The notes under the pieces: model-generated
The model's input: only the letters and a program-made list of their open reading frames with translations
The model's database searches: none
What the model was told of the DNA's origin: nothing
Made by a program: the position numbers and the translations under genes
Part shown: in pieces, positions 14,862 to 22,456 of the stretch
How the letters are laid out: each line of letters begins with the position of its first letter
Numbering within the stretch: the first letter of the stretch is position 1
NCBI GenBank assembly: GCA_026388375.1
Contig: JAPLJX010000197.1
Span: forward strand, 1-34,114
DNA from: Deltaproteobacteria bacterium
GTDB taxonomy: Bacteria; Desulfobacterota; Syntrophia; Syntrophales; UBA5619
Reading direction: 5' to 3'
DNA: 34,114 nt

Positions 14862-16100
14862 TCAGACAAACCTCTTGATCAACAGGTTCGTATTGACGCC
14901 GCCGAAGGCAAAGTTCTGGATGGACGCAACACGTATCGGCTGTTCCCGCAGACGCATGGTATGCCGGATCATGGCGCATCGTTCGTCGGGTTCTTCCAGA
15001 TTGAGCGTCGGGGCGATAAACCCGTCCTGCATCATATAGAGGGTCAGGATGGTCTCGATGGCGCCGCAGGAACCCATCGTATGCCCCATGTATCCCTTGA
15101 GACCCGTCACGAAAGGGCCGCCACCGTAAACGGCATGGATGGCCTGGGCTTCGATCACATCGCCCATTTTGGTTCCCGTGGCGTGGGCGCTGACGAAATC
15201 GACCTCATCGGTCGCCAGAGCCGCATCATCGAGGCCAAGACGCAGGGTTTCGCTGATTCCGGCCCGATTCGGCAGGATGAGATCGCCTCCGTTGTTGTTG
15301 CAGGCAAAACCCACGACCTCGCCCAGGATCACGGCCCCGCGCTTCCTCGCCTGTTCGTATTCCTCCAACAACACCGCCCCGGCGCCTTCTCCGACGACCA
15401 GTCCGTCGCGCTGCCGGTCGAATGGCCGCGGCGTGCACCGGGGACGGTCGTTGAAGGCCGTGGAACAGGCCATCAGATTGTCGAAGACGGCCACGGTGGT
15501 CGTATCGTACTCATCCGCCCCGCCGCACAGCATCGCGTCCTGCATGCCGTACTTGACTGCCTCGTAGCCGAAGCCGATGGACTGACTGCTCGTCGTGCAG
15601 GCCGTGGAGGAGGAGATGACCCTGCCGGTGATGCCGAACATCTTCGTAATGTTCACCGCCGTCGTATGGACCATGGACTTGAGGTAATCGACGGCGCCGA
15701 TGGCGCGAAACTCGGACTGGGAAGCGCCGAAAAAGGTTTTATAGATCTCCCTCTGGACGGTGGGGCTGCCGTGGGTGGAGCCGAAGGCCACGCCCAAGCG
15801 GCCGGAGGTTACAAATTCCGGCGGCAGGCCGGCCTGATCGAGGACCTCTTTGGCCACCTGACAGGCGTAATACGCCACGGGGCCCATGGTCTTCCGGAAA
15901 GTGCGCCGGAAGTCGAAGGCGATCGGATAATCCACCGTCCCAAAGACCTGGGAGTGGATGAACTTTGACAGGAGGTGATCCTCCCGGAGCGTTTTGACGC
16001 CGGAGACACCCCGCCGGAGGCTGTCCACGATCTCCGCACGCGTGTGGCCGATGGGCGTGATGGCCGAACAGGCCGTGATGACGACTCTTCTTCCCTTCAT
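14862..16100 (-). CDS. Active beta-ketoacyl synthase (block B)
   Basis: This 412-residue protein has an intact triad: SSSTACTTSSQSIG (Cys), SAHATGTKMGD (His) and GHTMGSCGAIET (His). The N-terminus VVITACSAITPIGHTRAEIV and the C-terminus FAFGGVNTNLLIKRF are complete. It is distinct from the block A enzyme and looks closer to the block C synthase in its HATGT region (HATGTKMGD and HATGTENND versus HGTATPPND). The acyl carrier protein lies immediately upstream (48 bases) and the PlsC-like gene downstream. No chain-length-factor partner is adjacent; the short dead synthase of block C could be one, which is inference. Confidence 0.9.
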   Translation of the reverse strand: MKGRRVVITACSAITPIGHTRAEIVDSLRRGVSGVKTLREDHLLSKFIHSQVFGTVDYPIAFDFRRTFRKTMGPVAYYACQVAKEVLDQAGLPPEFVTSGRLGVAFGSTHGSPTVQREIYKTFFGASQSEFRAIGAVDYLKSMVHTTAVNITKMFGITGRVISSSTACTTSSQSIGFGYEAVKYGMQDAMLCGGADEYDTTTVAVFDNLMACSTAFNDRPRCTPRPFDRQRDGLVVGEGAGAVLLEEYEQARKRGAVILGEVVGFACNNNGGDLILPNRAGISETLRLGLDDAALATDEVDFVSAHATGTKMGDVIEAQAIHAVYGGGPFVTGLKGYMGHTMGSCGAIETILTLYMMQDGFIAPTLNLEEPDERCAMIRHTMRLREQPIRVASIQNFAFGGVNTNLLIKRFV

Positions 16101-16148
16101 GGCCGGACGTGCGCCTCCTTCCGCGCCGGGACTGATGGACTGAATGTT

Positions 16149-16418
16149 CTATGCATGCGTTTCCCGCCCCCTCACCCTGACCAGCCCCTCGACGTAGTCA
16201 ATAATCTGGTTGATGGTCCGGATTCCCATGGCCATTTTTTTCTCTTCGTGGGTCAGCTCGGACTTGAGAAACCGTTCGATTCCCAAAAGCAGTTCGATGG
16301 CGTCCACACTGTCAAATTCGTAGGTCTCTCGCAGATCTTTATCGAGGCCGGGCTGTTCGATCTCAAACTCGCGGCTGAAAATATTTAGTATTTCCGCGGT
16401 GATCTGTTCTCTTGTCAT
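16149..16418 (-). CDS. Acyl carrier protein (block B)
   Basis: The protein is about 89 residues from ATG 16418 (MTREQITAEILNIF). The phosphopantetheine attachment serine is in YEFDSVDAIELLLGIE, which fits the (L/F)DS(V/I/L) consensus, and helices before and after match the ACP fold. It would carry the growing acyl chain for the ketosynthase just downstream. The first gene of the leftward operon is preceded by a good promoter (16468-16496) with a ~45-base untranslated leader. A longer version starting at TTG 16436 is less likely. Confidence 0.88.
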   Translation of the reverse strand: MTREQITAEILNIFSREFEIEQPGLDKDLRETYEFDSVDAIELLLGIERFLKSELTHEEKKMAMGIRTINQIIDYVEGLVRVRGRETHA

Positions 16419-16467
16419 CGGCGTCCCATCTTTCAAATTTCATATTTACGATCGGGTTTTCGGGGGG

Positions 16468-16496
16468 ACTATAATGATTTTTTAGACCGATGGCAA
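16468..16496 (-). promoter_or_regulatory. Promoter of the leftward ACP-ketosynthase-PlsC operon
   Basis: On the minus strand, TTGCCA (16496-16491) is separated by exactly 17 bases from TATAGT (16473-16468), close to the sigma-70 consensus. Transcription would begin near 16461, about 43 bases before the ACP start. Confidence 0.5.
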
Positions 16497-16631
16497 GCCC
16501 TACTTTCTCTAACATGATGCCGGCAGAAAAGTCAGCGGGTAATGTTCGGATCATCGGTTCCGACATCAGCGACGCCACTGCGGGTATCATCCTTGTGCAA
16601 CTTCACCATCCGTTTACGATCGCGGAAAAAA

Positions 16632-16660
16632 TTTGATATACACAAAGATCGCTGATATAG
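16632..16660 (+). promoter_or_regulatory. Promoter of the rightward HTH-BtrH-radical SAM operon
   Basis: TTGATA (16632-16637) and TATAGA (16655-16660) are separated by 17 bases. The predicted start near 16667 gives an ~80-base leader before the first gene. With the opposing promoter it makes the 16437-16747 region a divergent control region; no clear operator palindrome was seen. Confidence 0.5.
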
Positions 16661-16747
16661 AGGCACGCGATATGCTCAAACTTCACTTTTCCTTCGTGTC
16701 AGGCACGAGGCAGGCTATGCGGCATACATCCGGGCACATCTCATTTC

Positions 16748-17164
16748 ATGGGTGTTATTATGAAGATATCTGAAGTGCCACAGGATGATATAAAGACCCT
16801 GAACGGTGTGAAAAAAGCCCTATACGCTGTTGATGATCAAGGCTGTTATGCCAAAACCACCACCGGGGGATGGGAGGCGGAAGAAGTCGTCCTCAACCAG
16901 GTCATCGGCGACTTTGATGAGAAGGCCGGAGAGACCGCATCCCGGGTCAGAAATAACGAAACATCGCCGATAGAATACTTTATGTATAAGAATTGGATGG
17001 ACTCTCCGACTCTTGCCCAGGCCATGGGTCTTTACCACTGGCAGGTAAAGCGGCATTTTAAACCCTCCATTTTCAAGAAGCTCGACGATAGGACGCTTGC
17101 CGGGTATGCCACGCTCTTCAGGACATCGGTGGACGTTTTAAAGAATTTCCCGGGTGAGGATTAA
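16748..17164 (+). CDS. Uncharacterised 138-residue protein with HTH-like C-terminus, paired with BtrH-like gene
   Basis: I do not recognise a named family. The C-terminal half has a helix-turn-helix-like stretch, SPTLAQAMGLYHWQVKRHFK, followed by FKKLDDRTLAGYATLF and a helical end. This is reminiscent of small Xre/MerR-like folds but could also be a protein-interaction helix bundle. The N-terminal half includes DDQGCYAKTTTGGWEAEEVV. The start is ATG 16748, or ATG 16760 (MKISEV), which is the better N-terminus by sequence. It ends immediately before the BtrH-like gene (TAA then ATG, no spacing), so the two are coupled. It might regulate the divergent operons or assist the BtrH-like enzyme. Confidence 0.6.
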   Translation: MGVIMKISEVPQDDIKTLNGVKKALYAVDDQGCYAKTTTGGWEAEEVVLNQVIGDFDEKAGETASRVRNNETSPIEYFMYKNWMDSPTLAQAMGLYHWQVKRHFKPSIFKKLDDRTLAGYATLFRTSVDVLKNFPGED

Positions 17165-18169
17165 ATGGCGGAATTGAAGCCATTGGAACACAGGCATTAT
17201 GCCCATTGCGAAAGCGGCGTGGTCACCGCGCTCCTGAGATGTCACGGTCTTGATCTTTCCGAACCCATGGTGTTCGGCATCACGGGCGGCCTGACCTTCG
17301 CCTATATACCCTTCATCAAAATAACGAACATGCCTTTGATATCGTACCGCATGCTCCCCGGTTCGATCATCAAGGGGGCCGGGAAAAACCTCGATGTCCA
17401 ATTCAGGACCAGGAGGTACAGGGAAAAAGAAAAGGCCCTTGCCGAACTCACTACCCTTGTTGACCGTGGTGAAATCGTCGGCCTGCAGACATCGGTTTAC
17501 TGGCTCCCCTATTTCCCGCCGGAGATGCGTTTCCAGTTTAACGCGCACAATCTCATCGTCTACGGGCGGGAAGGGGACGAATTTCTCATCAGCGACCCTG
17601 TTTTTGAACATCCCGTCCGGATCAAGGCGGATGATCTGCAGAACGCCCGTTTCGCCAGGGGAAGGCTTGCCCCGAAGGGTTTCATTTACTATCCTGTCCG
17701 GGTCAATCCCTCCATCGATTTGCGGGAAGCGATCAAAAAATCCATAAAACGAACGGTGCGCATGATGCTTTATGCCCCCATCCCCTTCATCGGCGTCAAG
17801 GGTATTCATTATATGGGAAGACAAATCGAACGACTAAAGATCCGCGAAGACCCGAGGTACGTCCGCCTCTTCCTCGGCCATATCGTGCGGATGCAGGAGG
17901 AAATTGGTACGGGAGGGGGCGGTTTCCGGTTCATCTATGCGGCCTTTCTCCAGGAAGCCGGGCGCCTCATGGGATCTACCCGACTGGAGGAGGCATCGCG
18001 CATGATGACGGAGGCAGGCGATATGTGGCGCCGCTTTGCCTCAGCCTGCGCCAAGGCCTGTAAAAGCAAGACGGGGGATTTTGATGTAGCGGAAATCGCC
18101 CAACTGGTGCAAAAATGCGCAATACAGGAGAAACATGTCTACTCCCATCTCAAATCGATTAAATTATAG
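17165..18169 (+). CDS. BtrH-like acyltransferase (BtrH N-terminal + DUF4872)
   Basis: The product is 334 residues. The N-terminal ~130 residues match the butirosin BtrH-type domain, a papain-like fold: HYAHCESGVVTALLRCHGLD has the Cys at residue ~15, then FGITGGLTFAYIPF. A later stretch, FNAHNLIVYGREGDEFLISD, supplies a possible His/Asp dyad. The C-terminal region fits DUF4872 (GGGGFRFIYAAFLQEAGRLM). BtrH itself moves an acyl group from a carrier protein to an acceptor, so by analogy this protein could off-load an acyl chain from the block B or C carrier protein. Its stop (18167-18169) directly abuts the ATG of the radical SAM gene. The family call is good; the acceptor is unknown. Confidence 0.8.
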   Translation: MAELKPLEHRHYAHCESGVVTALLRCHGLDLSEPMVFGITGGLTFAYIPFIKITNMPLISYRMLPGSIIKGAGKNLDVQFRTRRYREKEKALAELTTLVDRGEIVGLQTSVYWLPYFPPEMRFQFNAHNLIVYGREGDEFLISDPVFEHPVRIKADDLQNARFARGRLAPKGFIYYPVRVNPSIDLREAIKKSIKRTVRMMLYAPIPFIGVKGIHYMGRQIERLKIREDPRYVRLFLGHIVRMQEEIGTGGGGFRFIYAAFLQEAGRLMGSTRLEEASRMMTEAGDMWRRFASACAKACKSKTGDFDVAEIAQLVQKCAIQEKHVYSHLKSIKL

Positions 18170-19687
18170 ATGAAAATATACCTCATTCATCCGAAGACGC
18201 CGGAAAATTTCTGGGCCATGCGGGGGGCGCTGGATATCGTAGGCAAGCATAAGACACTTATGCAAAATACCGCCCTCTTGACTTTGATCGCCTTGACACC
18301 CAAAGATCTGGATGTTGAATATATTTATTGCGATGAGAATATCGCGCCCATTCATTGGGATATCGAGTGCGATCTTGTAGGGATTACAGGTTATACCCTC
18401 CAATTTGAACGGATGGGTTTCATCAGCGCCCAATTTCGAAAACATGGCAGACCTGTTGCCGTCGGTGGCATTTACGCGACACTTAATCCGGATAACGCAA
18501 AAAATATATGTGATCATCTATTCATCGGTGAGGCGGAGTATACCTGGCCGCAGTTTCTAAGAGACTGGGCTCAGGGCCGTGCAAAAACTGTCTATAAGCA
18601 AGAAACATTTGTCGATATCAAAGACTCGCCCGCACCGGATCTCTCCTATATAAAAGCAAAAGATTACAACTACTTTTCATTACAGACCAGCCGCGGATGT
18701 CCCAACAACTGTGACTTCTGTGATGTGGTTCGGGTCACGGGAAGAAAATACAGGAATAAATCAATCGACCAGATTATGCTTGAAGTTAAGAACGCCCATG
18801 CCTTCGGGGCGGGAACCATCTTTTTCTCCGATGACAATTTTGTTGTGAATCGAAAATTCACCATTGAACTTCTGCAGGAAATTATTAAATGGAACAGAAC
18901 TCTTGATATGCCGGTATCTTTCAGTACCCAGGCAACCATTATGATCGGCGCCGATGAAGAAATCGTCAAACTCCTGGCTGACGCGCGCTTCACGGTTATC
19001 TTTCTCGGACTTGAAACAATCAATAAGGACTGTCTTGAAGAAGTCAATAAAGGACAGATGGTCCAATACGATCCTTTTCAGGTGATTCCAAGGATTTCAC
19101 GTTATGGGATCATCCCGTTTATTGGAATGATCGTAGGATTTGACCATGATACGCCTGCTGTTTTCAAGGAAATAGAAGACTTTCTCGATAAAACCGCAAG
19201 CCCCTTTGCATCGATCAGTGTACTGAACGCCCCCAACCATACCCCGTTATATGAAAGAATGAAAAGCGCTGGCCGCCTCGTTGAAGATTTTCGGGGGTTC
19301 TGGCATCTCACGACGAATATCATCCCAAAACAACTGACCCCCCATGAACTATATTTTGGCCAAAAGCAGCTATTTAAAAAATTATATGAGCCTGAACATT
19401 TCGAACGCCGCATGATCGGTTGGCTCAATAACGTAAAATACTTCCCCGATACCTATTCCACGAGGAAAAAAAATCTCTTCCGGATTGTTATGATCATAAA
19501 GATTTTCCGTCATTTTACTTTACGGGTTCCTGCGCCGGTGAGAATGATGTTTTGGAATATCTTGAAAGAAACATGGAGGATCGATCCACGCCTCATTTCA
19601 AGGGCTGTTTCAATGCTTGTTCAGTATTGGCATTACTATGATTTCTCCCACAAAGAATCCGAGGAAAAGATGGAATTGGATGGATAG
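18170..19687 (+). CDS. B12-binding radical SAM protein with DUF4070-like C-terminus
   Basis: This 505-residue protein starts MKIYLIHPKTPENFWAM. An N-terminal cobalamin-binding-type domain (DLVGITGYTLQFERMGFI, GGIYATLNPDNAKNI, LFIGEAEYTW) precedes a radical SAM barrel with the cluster motif SRGCPNNCDFCDV at about residue 169. The middle IIPFIGMIVGFDHDTP and the C-terminal LTPHELYFGQKQLFKKLYEP are typical of the group annotated DUF4070. The family includes enzymes modifying hopanoids and other lipids. It directly follows the BtrH-like gene without spacing. Together with the radical SAM protein of block A, this gives two candidate modifiers of the acyl product. No DxHxxG motif was seen. Confidence 0.88.
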   Translation: MKIYLIHPKTPENFWAMRGALDIVGKHKTLMQNTALLTLIALTPKDLDVEYIYCDENIAPIHWDIECDLVGITGYTLQFERMGFISAQFRKHGRPVAVGGIYATLNPDNAKNICDHLFIGEAEYTWPQFLRDWAQGRAKTVYKQETFVDIKDSPAPDLSYIKAKDYNYFSLQTSRGCPNNCDFCDVVRVTGRKYRNKSIDQIMLEVKNAHAFGAGTIFFSDDNFVVNRKFTIELLQEIIKWNRTLDMPVSFSTQATIMIGADEEIVKLLADARFTVIFLGLETINKDCLEEVNKGQMVQYDPFQVIPRISRYGIIPFIGMIVGFDHDTPAVFKEIEDFLDKTASPFASISVLNAPNHTPLYERMKSAGRLVEDFRGFWHLTTNIIPKQLTPHELYFGQKQLFKKLYEPEHFERRMIGWLNNVKYFPDTYSTRKKNLFRIVMIIKIFRHFTLRVPAPVRMMFWNILKETWRIDPRLISRAVSMLVQYWHYYDFSHKESEEKMELDG

Positions 19688-20077
19688 GGAATTTTAAGGC
19701 TATTGGCGGTAAAAATCTGATCAATCCCGGTTGACGCGTACTTTCATGAAAATGGATGAGATCAAAACCCGATAGCAAGTAACCTCGCTTTCACCTACCA
19801 ACTCTTTAGTCCCAGACGGCTACACCAGATGAAGATTACAGGTTATAATTTGCAAGAAAAAGGCAGGGTTATATGACCCTGCCTTTCGATTTGGTACGCC
19901 CGGTTTACTAACTAAGTTTCTTCCGCAACCCGACATGTTTCGTGATATCGGTATTGGTTTTGACTGGTTGTTCACTTGCCTGATCCATCTCATTTAGCGA
20001 GGTTGATCTCATTGAGCGCCGCTTTCAGCCCATTGGCAAGCTTGTCCAGCTCAATTTATCACTACCGGAAACAAAAG
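19688..20077. other. Intergenic stretch between block B and the accessory region
   Basis: There are no convincing genes here. It contains a hairpin at 19859-19886 (listed separately). On the minus strand there is a possible 26-residue ORF at 19908-19988, beginning MDQASEQPVKTNTDITKH. It is preceded by a short open stretch, LDKLANGLKAALNEINLAK, ending just before it. These could be remnants of one gene, but neither has a strong start. Confidence 0.35.
19859..19886 (-). terminator. Rho-independent terminator (hairpin with T-tract on minus strand)
   Basis: The arms AAAGGCAGGGT (19859-19869) and ACCCTGCCTTT (19876-19886) enclose a 6-base loop. Read on the minus strand, the stem is followed by TTTTTC, the usual U-tail. 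It would end minus-strand transcripts coming from the 20078-20239 gene. It lies 170 bases past the block B radical SAM gene and may serve that operon too. Confidence 0.7.
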
Positions 20078-20239
20078 TCACTCCTTTGGAGGTTCGATGG
20101 ATGTGCCAAACACTGCGATGCTCACCCCGATGATTAAGCCTGCGATACACCCAAACATCCCGCCGGCAAATCCATTCCAAAAAGCGCCAGTCACTGCGCC
20201 AACAATGCCGAGTCCAATCATGACTATCCACCGCCACAT
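20078..20239 (-). CDS. Glycine-zipper small membrane protein (53 aa)
   Basis: A strong AAAGGAGGA site sits just upstream of ATG 20239. The 53-residue product begins MWRWIVMIGLGIVGAVTGAF and continues WNGFAGGMFGCIAGLIIGVS, ending EPPKE. Two hydrophobic segments rich in regularly spaced Gly are characteristic of glycine-zipper mini-proteins that insert in membranes. No partner is evident. The gene is short enough to be missed by standard length cut-offs. Other frames over the same bases (20025-20237 minus, 20097-20300 plus) have no ribosome site. Confidence 0.65.
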   Translation of the reverse strand: MWRWIVMIGLGIVGAVTGAFWNGFAGGMFGCIAGLIIGVSIAVFGTSIEPPKE

Positions 20240-20315
20240 GGTTAAATTCCTCCTTTCGGATCAGTTAACTCTCATATACGCAGAGGTACTTCACCGTTAA
20301 TTAGGGTGACCAGCG

Positions 20316-20353
20316 GAAGGGAGCGATGTTACCCTGCCGACATCGCTCCCTTC
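20316..20353. terminator. 14-bp perfect hairpin, possible terminator
   Basis: GAAGGGAGCGATGT (20316-20329) pairs perfectly with ACATCGCTCCCTTC (20340-20353) around a 10-base loop. It lies ~60 bases after the end of the minus-strand gene at 20413 and upstream of the glycine-zipper gene. The tail is not strongly T-rich on either strand, so it could be an mRNA-stabilising or attenuating structure. Confidence 0.5.
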
Positions 20354-20412
20354 GTCTTAATTTCGATGATCTTTTTTCAATCAAGGGATGCAATCCCCAT
20401 TGGAAATATGGA

Positions 20413-20745
20413 TCATTCTGACGGTTTGACAAATTTTTCCGCGCGGGAGGTGTGTGCTTCATCGTCGCAGTATCCTTCCCACAGAATCAATTCCGGATGT
20501 CCGTCCAGTGAGGTCCAATTTTCTACTTTGACGTTTGCTTTTCTTGTCTGGGTCTCATCAAAAACGCGACAATAGTATGCCTTCTTTTTGTCCGCCGGTC
20601 GGGTCACGCCTTTAAGTTGCCATACCCAGTCCGGTTCCTTCTTTAGTTCCATCAACATATATCTCCCGGCCATGTCAGGTATCTCTTTAGGTCCGGGCAA
20701 CTTTATTTCTCCATCGTTAGCGGACTTTTGTTTCCCCAAAAGCAT
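20413..20745 (-). CDS. Hypothetical protein, 110 aa
   Basis: The ATG at 20745 is preceded by AAGGAGAATAAAA, a good ribosome site. The soluble-looking product starts MLLGKQKSANDGEIKLPGP and includes RYMLMELKKEPDWVWQLKG and LDGHPELILWEGYCDDEAH. It has no signal peptide or membrane segment and no recognised domain. It is followed by the hairpin at 20316-20353. Codon use and ribosome site support a real gene; no function is proposed. Confidence 0.6.
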   Translation of the reverse strand: MLLGKQKSANDGEIKLPGPKEIPDMAGRYMLMELKKEPDWVWQLKGVTRPADKKKAYYCRVFDETQTRKANVKVENWTSLDGHPELILWEGYCDDEAHTSRAEKFVKPSE

Positions 20746-20904
20746 TTTTATTCTCCTTGTATATTAACCTTCAAAGGTGGTTAAGGTCCTACGGCCTTAT
20801 AAAATGCAAAACGACAGTTTCTTCCGGCATGTTGTACCTTACTCACCCCCAAAATCTTGGCGAGGAACTATCACCCTACTATGTACATGGTCAAACGTGC
20901 CAGT

Positions 20905-21267
20905 CTACTTTTTAGCCGGGACATAGGTGACAGTCACTTGCTCGTTTGGACTGGCCTGATTAGATTTAGCGACAATATTAATGACATTTTTGCCTTCGGT
21001 CAGCGTGACATTGGTGGAGTACTTGCCGTCCTTAACAGGCACGTCTGCATCATTAATGCTCACCTTTGCCCCTGCACTTTCGGTTCCCTTCACACGGCCG
21101 CTTACCATTACCGTAGATGTATTAACAGTGGTACCATCCTTAGGCGTGTCGACCTTCAGAATTAGAGTCATCCCTTGCTCCCAAGGGGGGTTCTCACACC
21201 CAGTCAGTGGCAAGGCCAATAGAGAAAGCACGAATAAAATGCCTATTAATTTGAAAATGTTATTCAT
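20905..21267 (-). CDS. Small lipoprotein with one Ig-like (Big/glucodextranase-B-type) domain
   Basis: This 120-residue protein starts at ATG 21267 (MNNIFKLIGILF), with AAAGGAGTTAATC upstream. A lipoprotein signal peptide ends LLALPLTGCENPP, with the lipidated Cys near residue 23. The remainder is one beta-sandwich repeat: VDTPKDGTTVNTSTVMVSG, then GAKVSINDADVPVKDGKYS and VTLTEGKNVINIVAKS, the pattern of bacterial Ig-like domains that decorate surface proteins. It probably sits in the outer-membrane or periplasmic space. No neighbour suggests a partner. Confidence 0.72.
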   Translation of the reverse strand: MNNIFKLIGILFVLSLLALPLTGCENPPWEQGMTLILKVDTPKDGTTVNTSTVMVSGRVKGTESAGAKVSINDADVPVKDGKYSTNVTLTEGKNVINIVAKSNQASPNEQVTVTYVPAKK

Positions 21268-21435
21268 GATTAACTCCTTTCTTGAATTATTATTTGTTGA
21301 CATGTATCAATAAATAAGGAGGTTCCCCCGCCAAGTATCCCATCCAAGACTACAACCTGCGAGGCACCTGTCCGGGAGATCCGGTTGCGATGGGAAATTT
21401 CCAGGAGGGTTACTCCCGTTTTGTCCACTGGATAT

Positions 21436-21768
21436 TTATAGAAGGGTATTGAGGCGAGGGGGACCACGATCGGGATAGGTAACAAAATTGGCGGAAAGAG
21501 GATCAAAAGATGTTACCGGCATGTAGTCGACTAAAATGATCTTCGTGATAATCGGCACTACCGAAATGTGGACGACATCAAAACGATATTTGATCTCAAT
21601 CTGCCGGAATTGGCCGCTGAGTTTGCCAAAGCAATATGGGGAAGAGATGACGTGATCGCCTTTTCCATCCCCCTCTTGTTCAATAAAACCAAAGGGACCT
21701 GCGCTCAGCAAGACCAGCAATAGGAAAAGAAAGATTCTCTGTAACCATCTTGACCGAAAGAATCTCAT
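21436..21768 (-). CDS. Hypothetical protein with N-terminal membrane anchor or signal, 110 aa
   Basis: ATG 21768 follows GAGGAAC. The product begins MRFFRSRWLQRIFLFLLLVL, a signal peptide or signal anchor, and then has IKYRFDVVHISVVPIITKI and VDYMPVTSFDPLSANFV. No domain is recognised. Its 3' end overlaps another minus-strand open frame at 21270-21506 that reads YPVDKTGVTLLEISHRNR and continues to ILGGGTSLFID. The two could be one gene split by a frameshift or an accidental overlap. Confidence 0.4.
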   Translation of the reverse strand: MRFFRSRWLQRIFLFLLLVLLSAGPFGFIEQEGDGKGDHVISSPYCFGKLSGQFRQIEIKYRFDVVHISVVPIITKIILVDYMPVTSFDPLSANFVTYPDRGPPRLNTLL

Positions 21769-21935
21769 CGGTTCCTCATTCTCCGCATAGTTATGAGGAT
21801 CGACTCATAAAGTGGTTGCGGAATAACTGATGTTCTGCTGTATAATAAAATGTAAAGAAATACGATTCATGAAACATTTTTCGTGCATCTAATCCCTTAA
21901 ATAGATGGCTTGTCAAGTAAAAAGATGGCTTGTGT

Positions 21936-22090
21936 CGCGAGTACGTGACATGTCCGGTTTGTAGCACACAATCTGTCCGGTTTGTTATGGTCACCGCTGG
22001 AGGTGACGGATGCGACGGACGGAGATGCTACAGGAGATCCGGAAGATGCGATTTGAAGAGGTGATCGTCAATCATTTCCGATTGAAATGA
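21936..22090 (+). mobile_element. Insertion-sequence relic: terminal repeats plus transposase N-terminus
   Basis: Two direct copies of TGTCCGGTTTGT (21951-21962 and 21974-21985) precede a ribosome-like GGAGG and ATG 22010. The short ORF reads MRRTEMLQEIRKMRFEE, which I recognise as the usual N-terminus of a family of integrase-type (DDE) transposases, then switches to an unrelated VIVNHFRLK and stops at 22088-22090. The rest of the transposase is missing, so this is a left end with a deletion. Just upstream, AGATGGCTTGT is also repeated directly (21903-21913 and 21923-21933). Confidence 0.65.
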
Positions 22091-22456
22091 TATAGGCCTA
22101 TCAAAATCACCAAGTACTTGACTACAGTCAACTATCAACACAGAAAATACCCCGCAATCTTTTTGAGACACGGGATTTCAGTAATCCTTCTCTGGTACCC
22201 TCAGACATGGTTATGGGCTCACACTTTTTTGATCAACGGTTACATACGGACTGAGAAGATACGCAAAAATAGCGATGAGACCGAGGGCGACATATATTCT
22301 CGTGTGCATTCCCAAGACCGCCCTATTCCATAAAAAGTATCGGAATTCTATCGCGAATATGGTACATGATCTGCCAGATGGCTTATTATATGTCTATGAC
22401 GGTTATTTTCAAGGCCATGATGCCAATATCGGCTTAATAATAGGGGGTTGCCACGT
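22091..22456. other. Gap with no supported gene
   Basis: I see no gene with a ribosome site or protein-like composition in either strand. An open frame at 22118-22333 (plus) has neither. A ribosome-binding AGGGGG for the DUF1385 gene is at the right end. Confidence 0.5.

Noticed and set aside
20025-20237. Minus-strand open frame of 70 codons overlapping the glycine-zipper gene
   Set aside because: Its frame differs from that following the ribosome site; the shorter 53-residue frame is the convincing one.
22118-22333. Plus-strand 71-codon open frame before the DUF1385 gene
   Set aside because: No ribosome site and no protein-like pattern; probably non-coding.
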